Below, in pieces: positions 37,471 to 46,888 of a stretch of 64,000 nt of DNA. The DNA comes from Polyangium sp. 6x1 (GTDB lineage: Bacteria; Myxococcota_A; Polyangia; Polyangiales; Polyangiaceae): positions 118,713 through 182,712 of the forward strand of contig NZ_JARZHH010000016.1 in assembly GCF_029946515.1 (NCBI RefSeq), in the 5' to 3' direction. Position numbers and translations under genes: made by a program. The notes under the pieces are model-generated. The model was not told the origin of the DNA, did no database searches, and saw nothing but the letters and a program-made list of their open reading frames with translations. Every line of letters begins with the position of its first letter. Position 1 is the first letter of the stretch.

Positions 37471-38898
37471 ATGAGAAACAAACACGCGCTTTGCGTGGGG
37501 ATCGGCGCGACCTTCGCGCTCCTCATCGGGCTTTCTGCGGGCGCTTGTGGTGGCGGCGACGCGGCGACCGGGGGCTCGGGTGGCACGGCGAGCAGCACCG
37601 GCGTGGCGCAGGGCGGCATGGGCCAGGGCGGCACGGGCGGCGACGGCGTCGGCGGCTCCTTCACGGGTGGCGGGCCGCCTTGCTCGAACCTCGAATGCCA
37701 GCAGGTGAGCTGCGCCGGCGGCGCGAAGACCACGGTGACCGGCAAGGTCTATGATCCGGCCGGCAAAACCCCGCTCTACAACATCACCGTCTACATCCCG
37801 AACGCGCCGCTGAAGCCGCTCCCCGACGGCGCGAGCTGCGATCAATGCGGATCCGTGCTCTCCGGTGACCCGGTGGTCACCGCGCTCACGGACACGCAGG
37901 GCAGGTTCGTCCTGGAAGACGTCCCGGTCGGCAAGGACATCCCGCTCGTCATCCAGGTCGGCAAGTGGCGCCGGCAGATCGTGCTGCCCGAGGTCGCCGA
38001 GTGCGTCGACAACGCCCTCACCGATCCCGACCTCACGCGCCTCCCGCGCAACCAATCCGAGGGCGATCTCCCGCGGATCGCGCTCACCACGGGCGGCGCC
38101 GATCCGCTCGAGTGCCTCCTGCGCAAGATCGGCATCGACGACGCCGAGTTCACGCCCGCGGACGGCGGCGGCCGCGTCCAGCTCTTCTCGGGCCCGGGCG
38201 GCTCGAACAAGTACGCCGCGTCGCTCAATGGCGGCGCCTCGTTTGCCGCGGCGACCACGCTCTGGGGCACCGTCGACAGCCTCAAGAAGTACGACATCGT
38301 CCTCATGGCCTGCGAGGCCGCCCAGAACGGCTCGCAGAAGCCCCAGGCCGCCCGGCAGGCCATGTTCGATTACGCCTCGCAGGGCGGGCGCATCTTCGCC
38401 TCGCACTGGCACAATTACTGGCTCGAAGAGGGCCCCGAGCCCTTCCCGCAGACCGCGGTCTTCAACCACCAGGCCGACCTCGAAAACCCCTTCACCGCGA
38501 AGATCGACGACACCTTCCCCAAGGGCGCCGCGCTCCGCGACTGGCTCGTCAACGTGAACGCCTCGACCACCCCGGGCGAGCTCGTCGTCAAGGAAGGACA
38601 GCACACGGTCGACGAGGTCAACCCGGCCATCTCGCGCCGCTGGATTTACGGGGAAAACCCGGGATCGGTCCAGTACCTCACGTTCAACACGCCGATCGGC
38701 GTGGCCGAGGAGAACCAGTGCGGGCGCGTGGTCTTCAGCGACATTCACGTCTCCTCGGGGGACGAGGTCGGCGTCGCGTTCCCGAGCGGCTGCAAGTCGA
38801 CTGATCTCTCGCCGCAGGAGAAGGCGCTGCTCTTCATGCTCTTCGACCTCTCGGCCTGCGTGCAGCCCGACGACGAGCCGCCCATCCCGCCGAAATGA
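37471..38898 (+). CDS. Large lipoprotein with carboxypeptidase-regulatory-like domain
   Basis: A 475-residue exported lipoprotein: the signal peptide ends in GLSAGAC (lipobox), followed by a Gly/Thr/Ser-rich linker (about 30-65). A beta domain (about 85-160) with [20 protein letters not shown] and [14 protein letters not shown] resembles a carboxypeptidase regulatory (CarboxypepD_reg) fold. The rest (about 190-450) contains [16 protein letters not shown] and [14 protein letters not shown], a pattern like a class I glutamine-amidotransferase-type or trehalose-utilisation fold, which I cannot confirm. The ATG at 37471 follows GGGAGAG. Common in myxobacterial surface proteins; function unknown. 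Confidence 0.72.
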   Translation: MRNKHALCVGIGATFALLIGLSAGACGGGDAATGGSGGTASSTGVAQGGMGQGGTGGDGVGGSFTGGGPPCSNLECQQVSCAGGAKTTVTGKVYDPAGKTPLYNITVYIPNAPLKPLPDGASCDQCGSVLSGDPVVTALTDTQGRFVLEDVPVGKDIPLVIQVGKWRRQIVLPEVAECVDNALTDPDLTRLPRNQSEGDLPRIALTTGGADPLECLLRKIGIDDAEFTPADGGGRVQLFSGPGGSNKYAASLNGGASFAAATTLWGTVDSLKKYDIVLMACEAAQNGSQKPQAARQAMFDYASQGGRIFASHWHNYWLEEGPEPFPQTAVFNHQADLENPFTAKIDDTFPKGAALRDWLVNVNASTTPGELVVKEGQHTVDEVNPAISRRWIYGENPGSVQYLTFNTPIGVAEENQCGRVVFSDIHVSSGDEVGVAFPSGCKSTDLSPQEKALLFMLFDLSACVQPDDEPPIPPK

Positions 38899-38938
38899 GG
38901 CTGGCGCCCGATCCCCGCTCGACTATGGGAGGGCGGGT

Positions 38939-40096
38939 ATGCGGATCGTCTCGTCCCTCCCTTCGATCGTCGCGGCCGTCGTCTTCGTGGCCGCGTGTTC
39001 CGCCGCGACCCCCGAGCCCGTGACGGGCGGCCCTCCGCCGCCGCCCGCGCCGCTTGCGCCCCCGCCCGCGGCCGCGATCCCCACCGAGAAGCCCGCGGAC
39101 GCGGCGCCCGCCGACACGACCCCGAAGACCGGAGAGCCTGCGCCGGCGACGACGAACGCCATGGCCACGCCTGCGCCGACGCCCGTGGCCTCGGCCGAGC
39201 CTTCGGCGTGCCCGCCCGACATGAAGCTCGTCGAGGGCGAGTACTGCACGGAGGTCGAGCACAAGTGCAAGAAGAGCTGGTTCGACAAATCGAACAAGAA
39301 GACGGTCTGCGAGGAGTTCGAGCCGGTCAGCAAATGCGTCGGCAAGAAGGTGAAGAAGCGCTACTGCGTCGACACCTATGAATGGCCGAACCAGAAGGGC
39401 GTGCGGCCCGAGGTGATGAACCGCTTCCACCAGGCGCAGATCAAGTGCGCCTCCGTGGGCAAGCGCATGTGCACCGAGTCGGAGTGGAACTTCGCGTGCG
39501 AGGGCCCCGAGATGAAGCCGTTCCCGCACGGCTACGTGCGCGACGCGGCCAAGTGCAACGGCGACCACCTCTGGGACGATCCGAACATGAAGAAGGTCGC
39601 CGCGCGGGACGGCGACGAGCTCGCGCGGCTCTGGAAGGGCGTGCCGAGTGGCTCGCAGCCGAATTGCATCAGCGATTTCGGCGTCGCCGACATGCCGGCG
39701 AACACCGACGAGGTCGTCGCGAGCGAGCAACCCAAGGGCTCGCGGCACGCGCTCTACGACAGCGTCCACACCGGCGGCCCCTGGTACAAGGGCGTCCGCA
39801 ACCAGTGCCGCCCCAAGGTCTACACGCACGACGAGGACTTTTATTATTACTTCCTGAGCTTCCGCTGCTGCGCCGAGGCCGACGGCAAAGCCACCGATCC
39901 GCGCACGCCGTGGCAGATCCGGGACAAGTGGACGATCCAGAAGGTCGAGAAGCGGGCCGGTTTCACCATCACCGAGATGCAGAAGAAGCTCGACCAGAAG
40001 AAGCAGGGCCAGTGCACCTGCGCCGCGCACGACATCCTCTGCAAGACCATGTGCGGCACGTTGCTCGGCCCTGGCGCGGTCGACGCGAAACACTGA
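38939..40096 (+). CDS. Lipoprotein with formylglycine-generating-enzyme-like (SUMF1) domain
   Basis: A 385-residue lipoprotein: signal MRIVSSLPSIVAAVVFVAAC, then a Pro/Ala/Thr-rich linker to about residue 90. The domain that follows has YEWPNQKGVRPEV, CASVGKRMCTESEWNFACEG and a late FRCCAEADG, the order of FGE-sulfatase/SUMF1 proteins. Cysteine content is high. Catalytic FGE needs two specific cysteines near the C terminus; the paired CC here may or may not serve, so activity is uncertain and a structural role is possible. It starts 41 nt after the previous lipoprotein gene. Confidence 0.75.
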   Translation: MRIVSSLPSIVAAVVFVAACSAATPEPVTGGPPPPPAPLAPPPAAAIPTEKPADAAPADTTPKTGEPAPATTNAMATPAPTPVASAEPSACPPDMKLVEGEYCTEVEHKCKKSWFDKSNKKTVCEEFEPVSKCVGKKVKKRYCVDTYEWPNQKGVRPEVMNRFHQAQIKCASVGKRMCTESEWNFACEGPEMKPFPHGYVRDAAKCNGDHLWDDPNMKKVAARDGDELARLWKGVPSGSQPNCISDFGVADMPANTDEVVASEQPKGSRHALYDSVHTGGPWYKGVRNQCRPKVYTHDEDFYYYFLSFRCCAEADGKATDPRTPWQIRDKWTIQKVEKRAGFTITEMQKKLDQKKQGQCTCAAHDILCKTMCGTLLGPGAVDAKH

Positions 40097-40190
40097 CCGT
40101 CGGGTCAGCCGGAAATTCGAGTGACCGCCCCCGAGGCGGGATCGCCGGGTGTTTGTGGCGAGAGCGCCAAAGGTGTACCGTGGCGTTCCC

Positions 40191-41801
40191 ATGTCGGAGT
40201 CCCAGGACGTCCCCGAGCGCCTCGGCCGCTACGAGATCGTAGAGCGGCTCGCGTCCGGCGGCATGGGTGAGGTCTTCATCGCGCGTTTCGTCGCGCCCGG
40301 CGGGTTCGTCAAACCCGTGGCGGTCAAGCGCATCCACCCGTTCCTCGCCGAGGACGAGACCTTCATCCACATGCTGCACGACGAGGCCAACGTCGCTGCG
40401 GCGATACGACACCCGAACATCATTTCGACGATCGACGTCGGCTCCGAGGCGGGAAACCACTTCGTCGTCCTCGACTACGCGAACGGCGACCCGCTGCAGC
40501 GCATGCTGCGGGACATCCGGAAGAACCACGGGACGGCGTTCCCCGACTGGATGGTCGCCTGGATCGGCGCCGAGGTCGCCTCCGCGCTGCACGCCGCGCA
40601 CGAGGCGAAGAACCTCGAAGGCGAGTCGCTGGAGATCATCCACCGCGACGTTTCGACCTCCAACGTGATCCTCTCGGACGCGGGTCACCCCATGCTCTTC
40701 GACTTCGGCGTGGCGAAGGCGAAGCAGCGCATGGTGCAGACCTCGCACGGCGAGCTCAAAGGCAAGCTCCCGTATATGGCCCCCGAGACGTTCCGCGGGC
40801 AGGACGTGGATCGGACCGTCGATGTCTTCAGCCTCGGCGTGATGCTCTACGAGCTCTGCACGGGCAACTCGCCCTTCGCGCGGAACTCGGATCTCGAGAC
40901 GATCATGGCCCTGCAGAGCGCGGTCGTGGAGCCGCCGAGCCACGTGCGCGACGCGATCCACGCCTCGCTCGATCCCATCGTGATGCGCACGATGGCGCGC
41001 GAGCGGGCCGAGCGATATCCGACGGCCCTCGCCGTGGAGAATGATCTCCGCGCGTGGGCGCGCGCCCGCGGCGCCCCGCACGACGCCGCCTCGGCCGCGG
41101 CGTGGATCGCCGAGACGTTCCGGGACCGGTGCGCGTGGCGCAAGGCCCTGCTCGCGCGCGTGGCGAGCAATGCGCCGCATACGCGCGCGCAGATGAGCTC
41201 GTCGCCGCGCATCAACACGCTCACGCCAGGCTCGTTCACGCCGCCGCCGTCGCAACCCTCCGCGCGGCTCGCGACGCCGGCCCCAGGGTCGGCGCGCTTG
41301 GGCACGCTGAACCCCGGGCAGGCCCCGCAGATCCCCGCGCCGCACGGAAATACCCCGGCGCCGAGCAGCTACGTGCCTTTCCCGCTCGGCCCCGAGCAGA
41401 GCGGCACGTCGAGCTCGTCGATCCCGGGCTTCGCGCAGAGCGACCCGCAGGCGCTCGGGCAGGGCATGCCTCCAACGCGGAGCGCCGTGTCGATGCTGCA
41501 CGTCTTCCTCGGCGTGTTCGTCACGCTGCTCCTCGGCGGCGGCGCGCTCCTCCTCCTGAGCACGCGCGGCCGGGGCGACGACACGCTCGCGGCGGCCGCG
41601 GCGCCTCCGTCGGCCCTCTCGCCCGTGCCCGCGCCGTCGCCCGCGACGATCCCTGCCGCGCTCGTCGCGCCCTCGTCGTCGGCCGCGCAGGAGCCCCTGG
41701 CCGCGTCCGCCAAGCCTTCCACGAAGCCCGGCACGACGACCCCGAAGGCGGGCCCGACCTCGGTGAAGAAGGGCGGACCTCTCGTCCGGAGCTACGATTG
41801 A
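40191..41801 (+). CDS. Membrane serine/threonine protein kinase
   Basis: A 536-residue Hanks-type kinase. The kinase domain (about 12-290) has glycine loop ASGGMG (21-26), Lys46, HRDVSTSN (151-158) and DFG (171-173), so all catalytic residues are present. A Pro/Ser/Thr-rich linker (about 340-430) leads to a membrane helix (about 436-458, VFLGVFVTLLLGGGALLLL) and a short Pro/Ala/Ser-rich outer tail. The ATG at 40191 (MSESQD) is preferred over one 42 nt upstream. The stop overlaps the next gene by one base (TGATG). First gene of a four-gene operon. Confidence 0.9.
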   Translation: MSESQDVPERLGRYEIVERLASGGMGEVFIARFVAPGGFVKPVAVKRIHPFLAEDETFIHMLHDEANVAAAIRHPNIISTIDVGSEAGNHFVVLDYANGDPLQRMLRDIRKNHGTAFPDWMVAWIGAEVASALHAAHEAKNLEGESLEIIHRDVSTSNVILSDAGHPMLFDFGVAKAKQRMVQTSHGELKGKLPYMAPETFRGQDVDRTVDVFSLGVMLYELCTGNSPFARNSDLETIMALQSAVVEPPSHVRDAIHASLDPIVMRTMARERAERYPTALAVENDLRAWARARGAPHDAASAAAWIAETFRDRCAWRKALLARVASNAPHTRAQMSSSPRINTLTPGSFTPPPSQPSARLATPAPGSARLGTLNPGQAPQIPAPHGNTPAPSSYVPFPLGPEQSGTSSSSIPGFAQSDPQALGQGMPPTRSAVSMLHVFLGVFVTLLLGGGALLLLSTRGRGDDTLAAAAAPPSALSPVPAPSPATIPAALVAPSSSAAQEPLAASAKPSTKPGTTTPKAGPTSVKKGGPLVRSYD

Positions 41802-42586
41802 TGCGTCGTTCGCCGCTGCGATGGCTCGCCATCGCCCCTGTCGTCGCGTGCTTGTTCGTCGCGCCTGCCGCGCTCGGGGCGGGCCCTGCCAAACCCACGC
41901 CCGAGCAACGCGAAGCGCGCGCCCTCTTCGATCAGGGCCTCGCGCTCAGCGACGAGGGCAAATGGGCCGAGGCCCTCGAGGTCTTCCGCAAGTCCGACGA
42001 CATCAGCCCCTCGACGAGCGTCCGCTTCAACATCGCCGCCTCGCTCCGCGCCCTCGGCCGCTACGTCGAGGCGCGTGACACCCTCGACGGCGCCGTCGCC
42101 GACGCCGACGCGCGCAAGGCGCCCATCAAGCCCGCGCTGAAGACCGAGATCGACAAGCTCCGCGAAGAGGTCGCCGGCAAGATCGTGCGCATCGAGCTGC
42201 AGAGGAGCCCCACGGACGCCGACGTCACCGTCGACGGCGCGCCCGTCAAGCTCGCCGAAGACGGCCGCGTCGACCTCGACCCGGGCAAGCACGTGTTCGT
42301 GATCAGCGCCAAGGGGTACGACACGACCACGGTCACGAAGACGCTCTCGCAGGGCGACACGACCCTCACGCTCACCGCGCCGCGGGCCGCGACCGTGGAG
42401 GCGCCCAAGCCCAAGGACACGCCCTTCTACAAGCGCGGCTGGTTCTGGGGCACCGTCGGCGCCGTCGCGGCGGGCGCCGCCGCGGTCACGGTGATCGTCG
42501 TGGTCACGCGCCCCGACGGGTCCTCCGTCGCCGGGCCTCCGACGAGCACCATCGACCGTGTCTTTCCTGCCGTCGTGAGGTTCTGA
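41801..42586 (+). CDS. Exported TPR/PEGA-like protein
   Basis: A 261-residue protein with a signal peptide (LAIAPVVACLFVAPAALGA). A TPR-like helical part (about 30-95, ALFDQGLALSDEGKWAEALEVFRK) is followed by a beta domain of PEGA type (about 120-195, VRIELQRSPTDADVTVDG and GKHVFVISAKGYDT). A late membrane helix (about 216-237) follows. PEGA domains are surface modules that often accompany kinases. The start overlaps the kinase stop, and the stop overlaps the next start (TGATG), so expression is tightly linked. Confidence 0.78.
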   Translation: MRRSPLRWLAIAPVVACLFVAPAALGAGPAKPTPEQREARALFDQGLALSDEGKWAEALEVFRKSDDISPSTSVRFNIAASLRALGRYVEARDTLDGAVADADARKAPIKPALKTEIDKLREEVAGKIVRIELQRSPTDADVTVDGAPVKLAEDGRVDLDPGKHVFVISAKGYDTTTVTKTLSQGDTTLTLTAPRAATVEAPKPKDTPFYKRGWFWGTVGAVAAGAAAVTVIVVVTRPDGSSVAGPPTSTIDRVFPAVVRF

Positions 42587-43263
42587 TGCCGGACGCCGCT
42601 CGCGAAACGCCCCGTCCTCGCCGGCGCGCGGCCCTCGCGCTCGCCGTGGGCTCGCTCGTCTCGATCGGGGCCGGCGGCCTCGTCGCGGCGTGTGGATCGG
42701 ACGTCTCCGAGGATCCGAGTTACCTCCTCGTCGAGCTCGCTCCCGTGGAGACGCCCGCGAAGCCGGGCGCGGCGCGGGTCGTCGTCACCAAGGGGGGCGC
42801 GGAGATCGCCGCGCTCTGCGTGAGCCTCGCGGGGGACAGCCCCGCGAGCTTCGTCCTCAAGCGCGACGCGGGCAAACCTGCGGCGGACCGCGTCAACATC
42901 GAAGTCCTCTCGTTCGCGACCCTGAAGGGCCAGGAGAACGCCGGGCCGGGCAAGGAGTTCGCTTGCCCGACCGCGCTCCCGCCCGTCCTCGGCGACGTGC
43001 AGACCATCGACATCGACTTCTGCGAGGCCGCGACGCGCAAGCTCGTCTTCCACGTCGGCTCCGTGTGCGGATGCAACGACGCCGACGCGGGTCCTGGCGA
43101 CGCGGGCCCGACCGACGCGGGCGACGTCGACGCGGGCCCGTCCTCGTGTGGATGCAGCCCCGGCTTCTCCTGCGGCGCGGGCCTCACGACCACGGGTCAG
43201 GCGTGTGGACCTTCGACGTGCTGCGGCACGACCGTATCGTCGGCTTGCGCGCTCGGGAGCTAG
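42586..43263 (+). CDS. Lipoprotein with Cys-rich tail
   Basis: A 225-residue protein. The signal segment ends in GGLVAAC (lipobox). A beta-type domain (about 45-145) is followed by a segment of repeated Asp-Ala-Gly and a C-terminal knot of ten or so cysteines (CGCSPGFSCGAG, CGPSTCCG). No family recognised. Fully coupled to the upstream gene; 48 nt before the large Cys-repeat gene, which probably follows in the same operon. Confidence 0.7.
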   Translation: MPDAARETPRPRRRAALALAVGSLVSIGAGGLVAACGSDVSEDPSYLLVELAPVETPAKPGAARVVVTKGGAEIAALCVSLAGDSPASFVLKRDAGKPAADRVNIEVLSFATLKGQENAGPGKEFACPTALPPVLGDVQTIDIDFCEAATRKLVFHVGSVCGCNDADAGPGDAGPTDAGDVDAGPSSCGCSPGFSCGAGLTTTGQACGPSTCCGTTVSSACALGS

Positions 43264-43311
43264 CCCCGTCCGGACATTGCGCGCGCCCCACGATCGGCGC
43301 GACGATGAGAC

Positions 43312-44772
43312 ATGTCCCGGAAGGCCGCTCCTCTCGCGCTGCGCGGCGCCGTCGTCGCGGTGCTCGCGTTTCTCCTCGTCGTGTTCGGCTTGCATTGCGG
43401 CAGTGACGTCGCGCCTTCGGCGACCACCGACGTCACGCTCGTGATGGGCGTCGGCACCGAATGCGCGGCGCGCCTTCGCTCGATCACGATGAAGGTCGAG
43501 ACCGGGGAGCGCGTCGACGAAAGCGAGACGATCCCCGTCACGAGCGCCGCCGAGCTCCCGATCGCGCGTCGGATCACGCTCTCGGATCCCGAGGGGACGA
43601 AGCACCGCGCGTCGGCCACGTTCGACCTCGCGCGGGACGATGCCTCGATCGTCACGGAGACGGTCGTGAACGAGTTTCCCGCGGGCACGACGGGCGTCGT
43701 CCCGCTCAGCTTGCCGTGTGTTTGCCTCGAGCATCCTTGTCCGACGGGGTACGTCTGCGTCGAGAATCCGCCGGGCAGCGGCACGCCTTCCTGCGCCGCG
43801 CAGCCGAACTGCGGCGACGGCGCGTGCGTACCCGGCGAGTCGTGCGGGAGCTGCCTCGCCGATTGCCCGTGCAATTGCGGCGACGGTACCTGCGAGGGCA
43901 CCGAGACGTGCGCGAACTGCCCCGCCGACTGCAAGCCCTGCTGCGGCAACGGCACGTGCGACACGGGCTTCGGCGAGACGTGCGCGAATTGCGAGGGCGA
44001 TTGCGGCGCGTGCTGCCCGAACGGCACGTGCGACACGAGCTTCGGCGAGAACTGCTCGACGTGCGCGGCGGACTGCGGCGCCTGCTGCGGCGACGGCACG
44101 TGCAACTTCGGCGAGACGTGCTCGACCTGTTACGACGACTGCGACTGCTGCGGCAACGCCGTCTGCGAGCCGGCAGAGATCCTCTGCGGCGCATGCGTCG
44201 AGGACTGCGGCGCGTGCCCCAACTGCGGCGACGGCGTCTGCCAGAACTACGAGAACAACGACAAGTGCCCGACCGATTGCCCCGCCGGCTGCGGCAACGG
44301 CAACTGCAACGGGACCGAGTCGAAGTCGAACTGCCCCAAGGACTGCGGCGAGATCTGCGGCAACAAGTCCTGCGGCGGCAGCGAGACCTGCCAGAGCTGC
44401 GCGGCGGACTGCGGCGCCTGCTGCGGCGACGGCACGTGCAACTTCGGCGAGACATGCCTGACCTGCTCGAAGGACTGCCCCGGCGCGTGCTGCGGCAACG
44501 GCTCGTGCGAGAGCGGCGAGACATGCTCGAGCTGCGCGGCGGACTGCGGGCCCAAGTGCGGCGACGGCGTCTGTCACTGCAGCGAGGCCGTCACCTGCCC
44601 GGCCGATTGTTCTGGCATCTGCGGCGACGGCACCTGCCAGCCCTTCGAGACCGCGTGCACCTGCCCCGGGGACTGCGGCGTGTGCGCCGGCATGTGCGGC
44701 GACGGCGTCTGCACCGTGGGCAGCGAGAACGCGTGCACCTGCCCCGGGGACTGCGGCAAGTGCCCGCCCTGA
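43312..44772 (+). CDS. Cysteine-rich repeat surface protein, 14 repeats
   Basis: A 486-residue protein with an N-terminal membrane or lipoprotein signal (VLAFLLVVFGLHC). A short beta domain (about 35-140) is followed by about 14 repeats of about 22-25 residues with consensus CGDGTCxxGETCxxCxxDCGxC, running to the C terminus. Each repeat holds six cysteines in regular spacing, so the region should be a rod of disulfide-linked units. The pattern resembles the Myxococcus Cys-rich or granulin/EGF-like repeats but is not a clear match. It is a secreted or surface rod or binding protein. The ATG at 43312 is supported only by position. Confidence 0.75.
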   Translation: MSRKAAPLALRGAVVAVLAFLLVVFGLHCGSDVAPSATTDVTLVMGVGTECAARLRSITMKVETGERVDESETIPVTSAAELPIARRITLSDPEGTKHRASATFDLARDDASIVTETVVNEFPAGTTGVVPLSLPCVCLEHPCPTGYVCVENPPGSGTPSCAAQPNCGDGACVPGESCGSCLADCPCNCGDGTCEGTETCANCPADCKPCCGNGTCDTGFGETCANCEGDCGACCPNGTCDTSFGENCSTCAADCGACCGDGTCNFGETCSTCYDDCDCCGNAVCEPAEILCGACVEDCGACPNCGDGVCQNYENNDKCPTDCPAGCGNGNCNGTESKSNCPKDCGEICGNKSCGGSETCQSCAADCGACCGDGTCNFGETCLTCSKDCPGACCGNGSCESGETCSSCAADCGPKCGDGVCHCSEAVTCPADCSGICGDGTCQPFETACTCPGDCGVCAGMCGDGVCTVGSENACTCPGDCGKCPP

Positions 44773-44779
44773 TCCGCCC

Positions 44780-46159
44780 GTGAAGATCCTCCACGTCGCG
44801 GCCGAGCTCGCGCCCGTCGTCCGCTTCGGCGGCATCGCGGACGGCGTCGCCGGGCTCGCGCGCGCCCTCGCTCGCCTCGGGCACGACGTCACCGTCGTGA
44901 TCCCCGCGCCGCCGGGCAAACGCCTCGATCCGGAGATCCCGATCGCGCCCGGCGTCCGCGCATGCGTCGTCTCGGTTCCCGACGTCCCCGCGCACCTCGG
45001 CATCTACGGCCGCGAGGGCGACGGCGAGCACGACACCGCGCGCCGCTTCGCCTTCTTCGCGCGCGCCGCCGCCGCGATGGCCGAGGGCTTCGACGTCGTC
45101 CACGCGCACGACTGGCCGGGCGCAGCCGTCCCGTACCTCGTGCGCGAGGCCCGAGGCCGAAGGCCGCGCACCGTGCTCACGATCCACAATCTCGCCTTTC
45201 AGGGCGTCTTCCCGCCGGAGACGCTCGCGTTCCTCGGCCTCGGCCCCTCGCACTTCCGCCCCGATGCCCTCGAGTTTCACGGACGCGTGAACCTGCTCAA
45301 GGCCGGCCTCCTCGCCGCCGACGCGGTCACCACGGTCTCGCCCACGTACGCGCGCGAGATCCTCGATCCTGCGCACGGCGAGCTGCTCGACGGCGTCTTG
45401 CGCGCGCGCGTCGCTCGCGACGGAAAGGGCATCGTCGGCATCGTCAACGGCATCGACGTCGAGGCCTGGGACCCCACGCGTGATCCCGCCCTCGCCGCGC
45501 CCTTCGGCCCCGACGATCTCGCCGGCAAGGCGCTCTGCAAGCGCGCCTTCCTCGCGGAGACCGGCCTCGACGCGGACGCGACGCGCCCGCTCGTGGCCTC
45601 GCTCGGCCGCGTCGTGCCGCAGAAAGGCGCCGACCTCATGGCCGCGGCGATCCCCGACCTCTGCCGCGCCGGCGCGACCGTCGTCGTGGCCGGCGCCGGC
45701 GACGACCCACTCGAACGCGCCCTCACCGCCGCAGCCGCGGCGCACCCCGCACATGCGCGCTTCCTCGGCGCCGTCACGGACGCGCGCGCGCGCCGCCTGC
45801 TCGCGGCCGCGGACCTCTTGATCATGCCCTCCCGCTTCGAGCCCTGCGGCGTCGTGCAGCTCGAAGCCCAGCGCTACGGCGCAGTGCCCGTCGCGCGACG
45901 CACGGGCGGGCTCGCGGACACGCTCGTCGACGAAGACGAGCATCCGGGCCGCGGCACGGGCCTCCTCTTCGACGCGCCGAGCGCACAAGCCCTCGTCCTC
46001 GCGGTCCGCCGCGCCCTCGGGCACCTCGCCGGCCCCGAAGGCGCGTCCTTGCGCCGCCGCGTGCTCCTCGCCTCACCGGGATGGGATCGCCCAGCGAGCC
46101 TCTACGCGCACCTCTACGGCCGGCTCAGTGCGTCGGGAACGGGGCCGTGTACCGCATGA
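44780..46159 (+). CDS. glgA: Glycogen/starch synthase-like glycosyltransferase
   Basis: A 459-residue GT5-family protein (GT-B fold) that would transfer glucose from ADP-glucose to glucan. The N-terminal KILHVAAELAPVVRFGGIADG corresponds to the GlgA KxGG motif, but the first position is Arg instead of Lys. AHDWPGAAVPYL matches the HDWHTALLP-like segment, and SRFEPCGVVQLEAQRYGAVPVARRTGG holds the acidic catalytic glutamate region. The GTG at 44780 follows the Cys-repeat stop by 7 nt. The 3' end overlaps the convergent gene by 35 bp. The Lys-to-Arg change may alter activity or donor use. Confidence 0.85.
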   Translation: MKILHVAAELAPVVRFGGIADGVAGLARALARLGHDVTVVIPAPPGKRLDPEIPIAPGVRACVVSVPDVPAHLGIYGREGDGEHDTARRFAFFARAAAAMAEGFDVVHAHDWPGAAVPYLVREARGRRPRTVLTIHNLAFQGVFPPETLAFLGLGPSHFRPDALEFHGRVNLLKAGLLAADAVTTVSPTYAREILDPAHGELLDGVLRARVARDGKGIVGIVNGIDVEAWDPTRDPALAAPFGPDDLAGKALCKRAFLAETGLDADATRPLVASLGRVVPQKGADLMAAAIPDLCRAGATVVVAGAGDDPLERALTAAAAAHPAHARFLGAVTDARARRLLAAADLLIMPSRFEPCGVVQLEAQRYGAVPVARRTGGLADTLVDEDEHPGRGTGLLFDAPSAQALVLAVRRALGHLAGPEGASLRRRVLLASPGWDRPASLYAHLYGRLSASGTGPCTA

Positions 46160-46676
46160 AGCGCCGCAGGTAGGGCGTGTCGAACTGCACCTTCGTGATC
46201 CGCTCGACCGAGATCATCGTCGGCGACTCGTCCCAGCGCCCGAGCGCGTCCACGTAGTGCAGGAGGACCGTCTCACCGCCGACCTCGAGCAGCCGACCGA
46301 GGTAGAAGTCGCCGTCGTCCTCGCCCTCGTCCTCGCACTCGATGATGACGTCCGCGTGGTGCGACTGGATCGAGCGAAGCGCCGCGGGAAAACCTCGCAG
46401 ATCGACCTCGAACGGCAAGCGCAGCCCGCCGAGCAGCCCCTCGCTTTCGAGCATGCGATCCCAGTGCTCCTCGTGAGCGCCGCGCTCATGGGCGAGCACG
46501 TCTTCCAGGCGGAAGAGCGTGTAGCCGTCGGGTTCGAAGTCATCGAAGCAGTGGATGAGCCCAAGCTCGGGCCCAAGGCCGAGGAGGTACCCGTGCAGCG
46601 ACGGCTCGCCCGACAAACGTCGCTCGAGGCGAATCATCTTCCCCGTCCCAACGTGCTCGACCAGCGACGCGTACAT
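46125..46676 (-). CDS. Conserved hypothetical protein
   Basis: A 183-residue acidic, soluble protein of unknown function, using the ATG at 46676 (MYASLVEHVG). A longer in-frame start adds 13 residues. It contains DDFEPDGYTLFRLEDV and a Glu/Asp-rich ECEDEGEDDGD stretch. It overlaps the 3' end of glgA on the opposite strand by 35 nt. I do not recognise its family. Confidence 0.6.
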   Translation of the reverse strand: MYASLVEHVGTGKMIRLERRLSGEPSLHGYLLGLGPELGLIHCFDDFEPDGYTLFRLEDVLAHERGAHEEHWDRMLESEGLLGGLRLPFEVDLRGFPAALRSIQSHHADVIIECEDEGEDDGDFYLGRLLEVGGETVLLHYVDALGRWDESPTMISVERITKVQFDTPYLRRFMRYTAPFPTH

Positions 46677-46752
46677 GGCTCTCCGCGCAAAAACCCAGCA
46701 GAACAGCGCCAGCATAGAAGCAGGGGCGGAAGGCCCGCAAGATTCCGTGGGC

Positions 46753-46870
46753 GTCGCGCTGGGGCTTTGCCCCAGGCCCCAGCAGGGGCTGTCCGCCCCT
46801 GCACCCGGACCAGCGCAAGCGCTGGACTCGGGGTCGATGAACTGCGCGATGCGCAGTTCATCGAACGGGC
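46753..46870 (+). repeat. Four-hairpin repeat, copy C
   Basis: Hairpins at 46759-46775 (CTGGGGC/GCCCCAG), 46783-46801 (CAGGGGC/GCCCCTG, loop TGTCC), 46810-46825 (CCAGCGC/GCGCTGG) and 46835-46863 (CGATGAACTGCGC/GCGCAGTTCATCG, loop GAT). Nearly identical over about 117 nt to copy D, 782 bp away; the two flank the HAD gene as direct repeats. Confidence 0.85.
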
Positions 46871-46888
46871 CGGGTCAAGCGCGCAGCC

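Noticed and set aside
46753..46870. A small ORF across repeat copy C
   Set aside because: The frame runs through palindromes that recur elsewhere in both orientations; a structural element is the simpler explanation.
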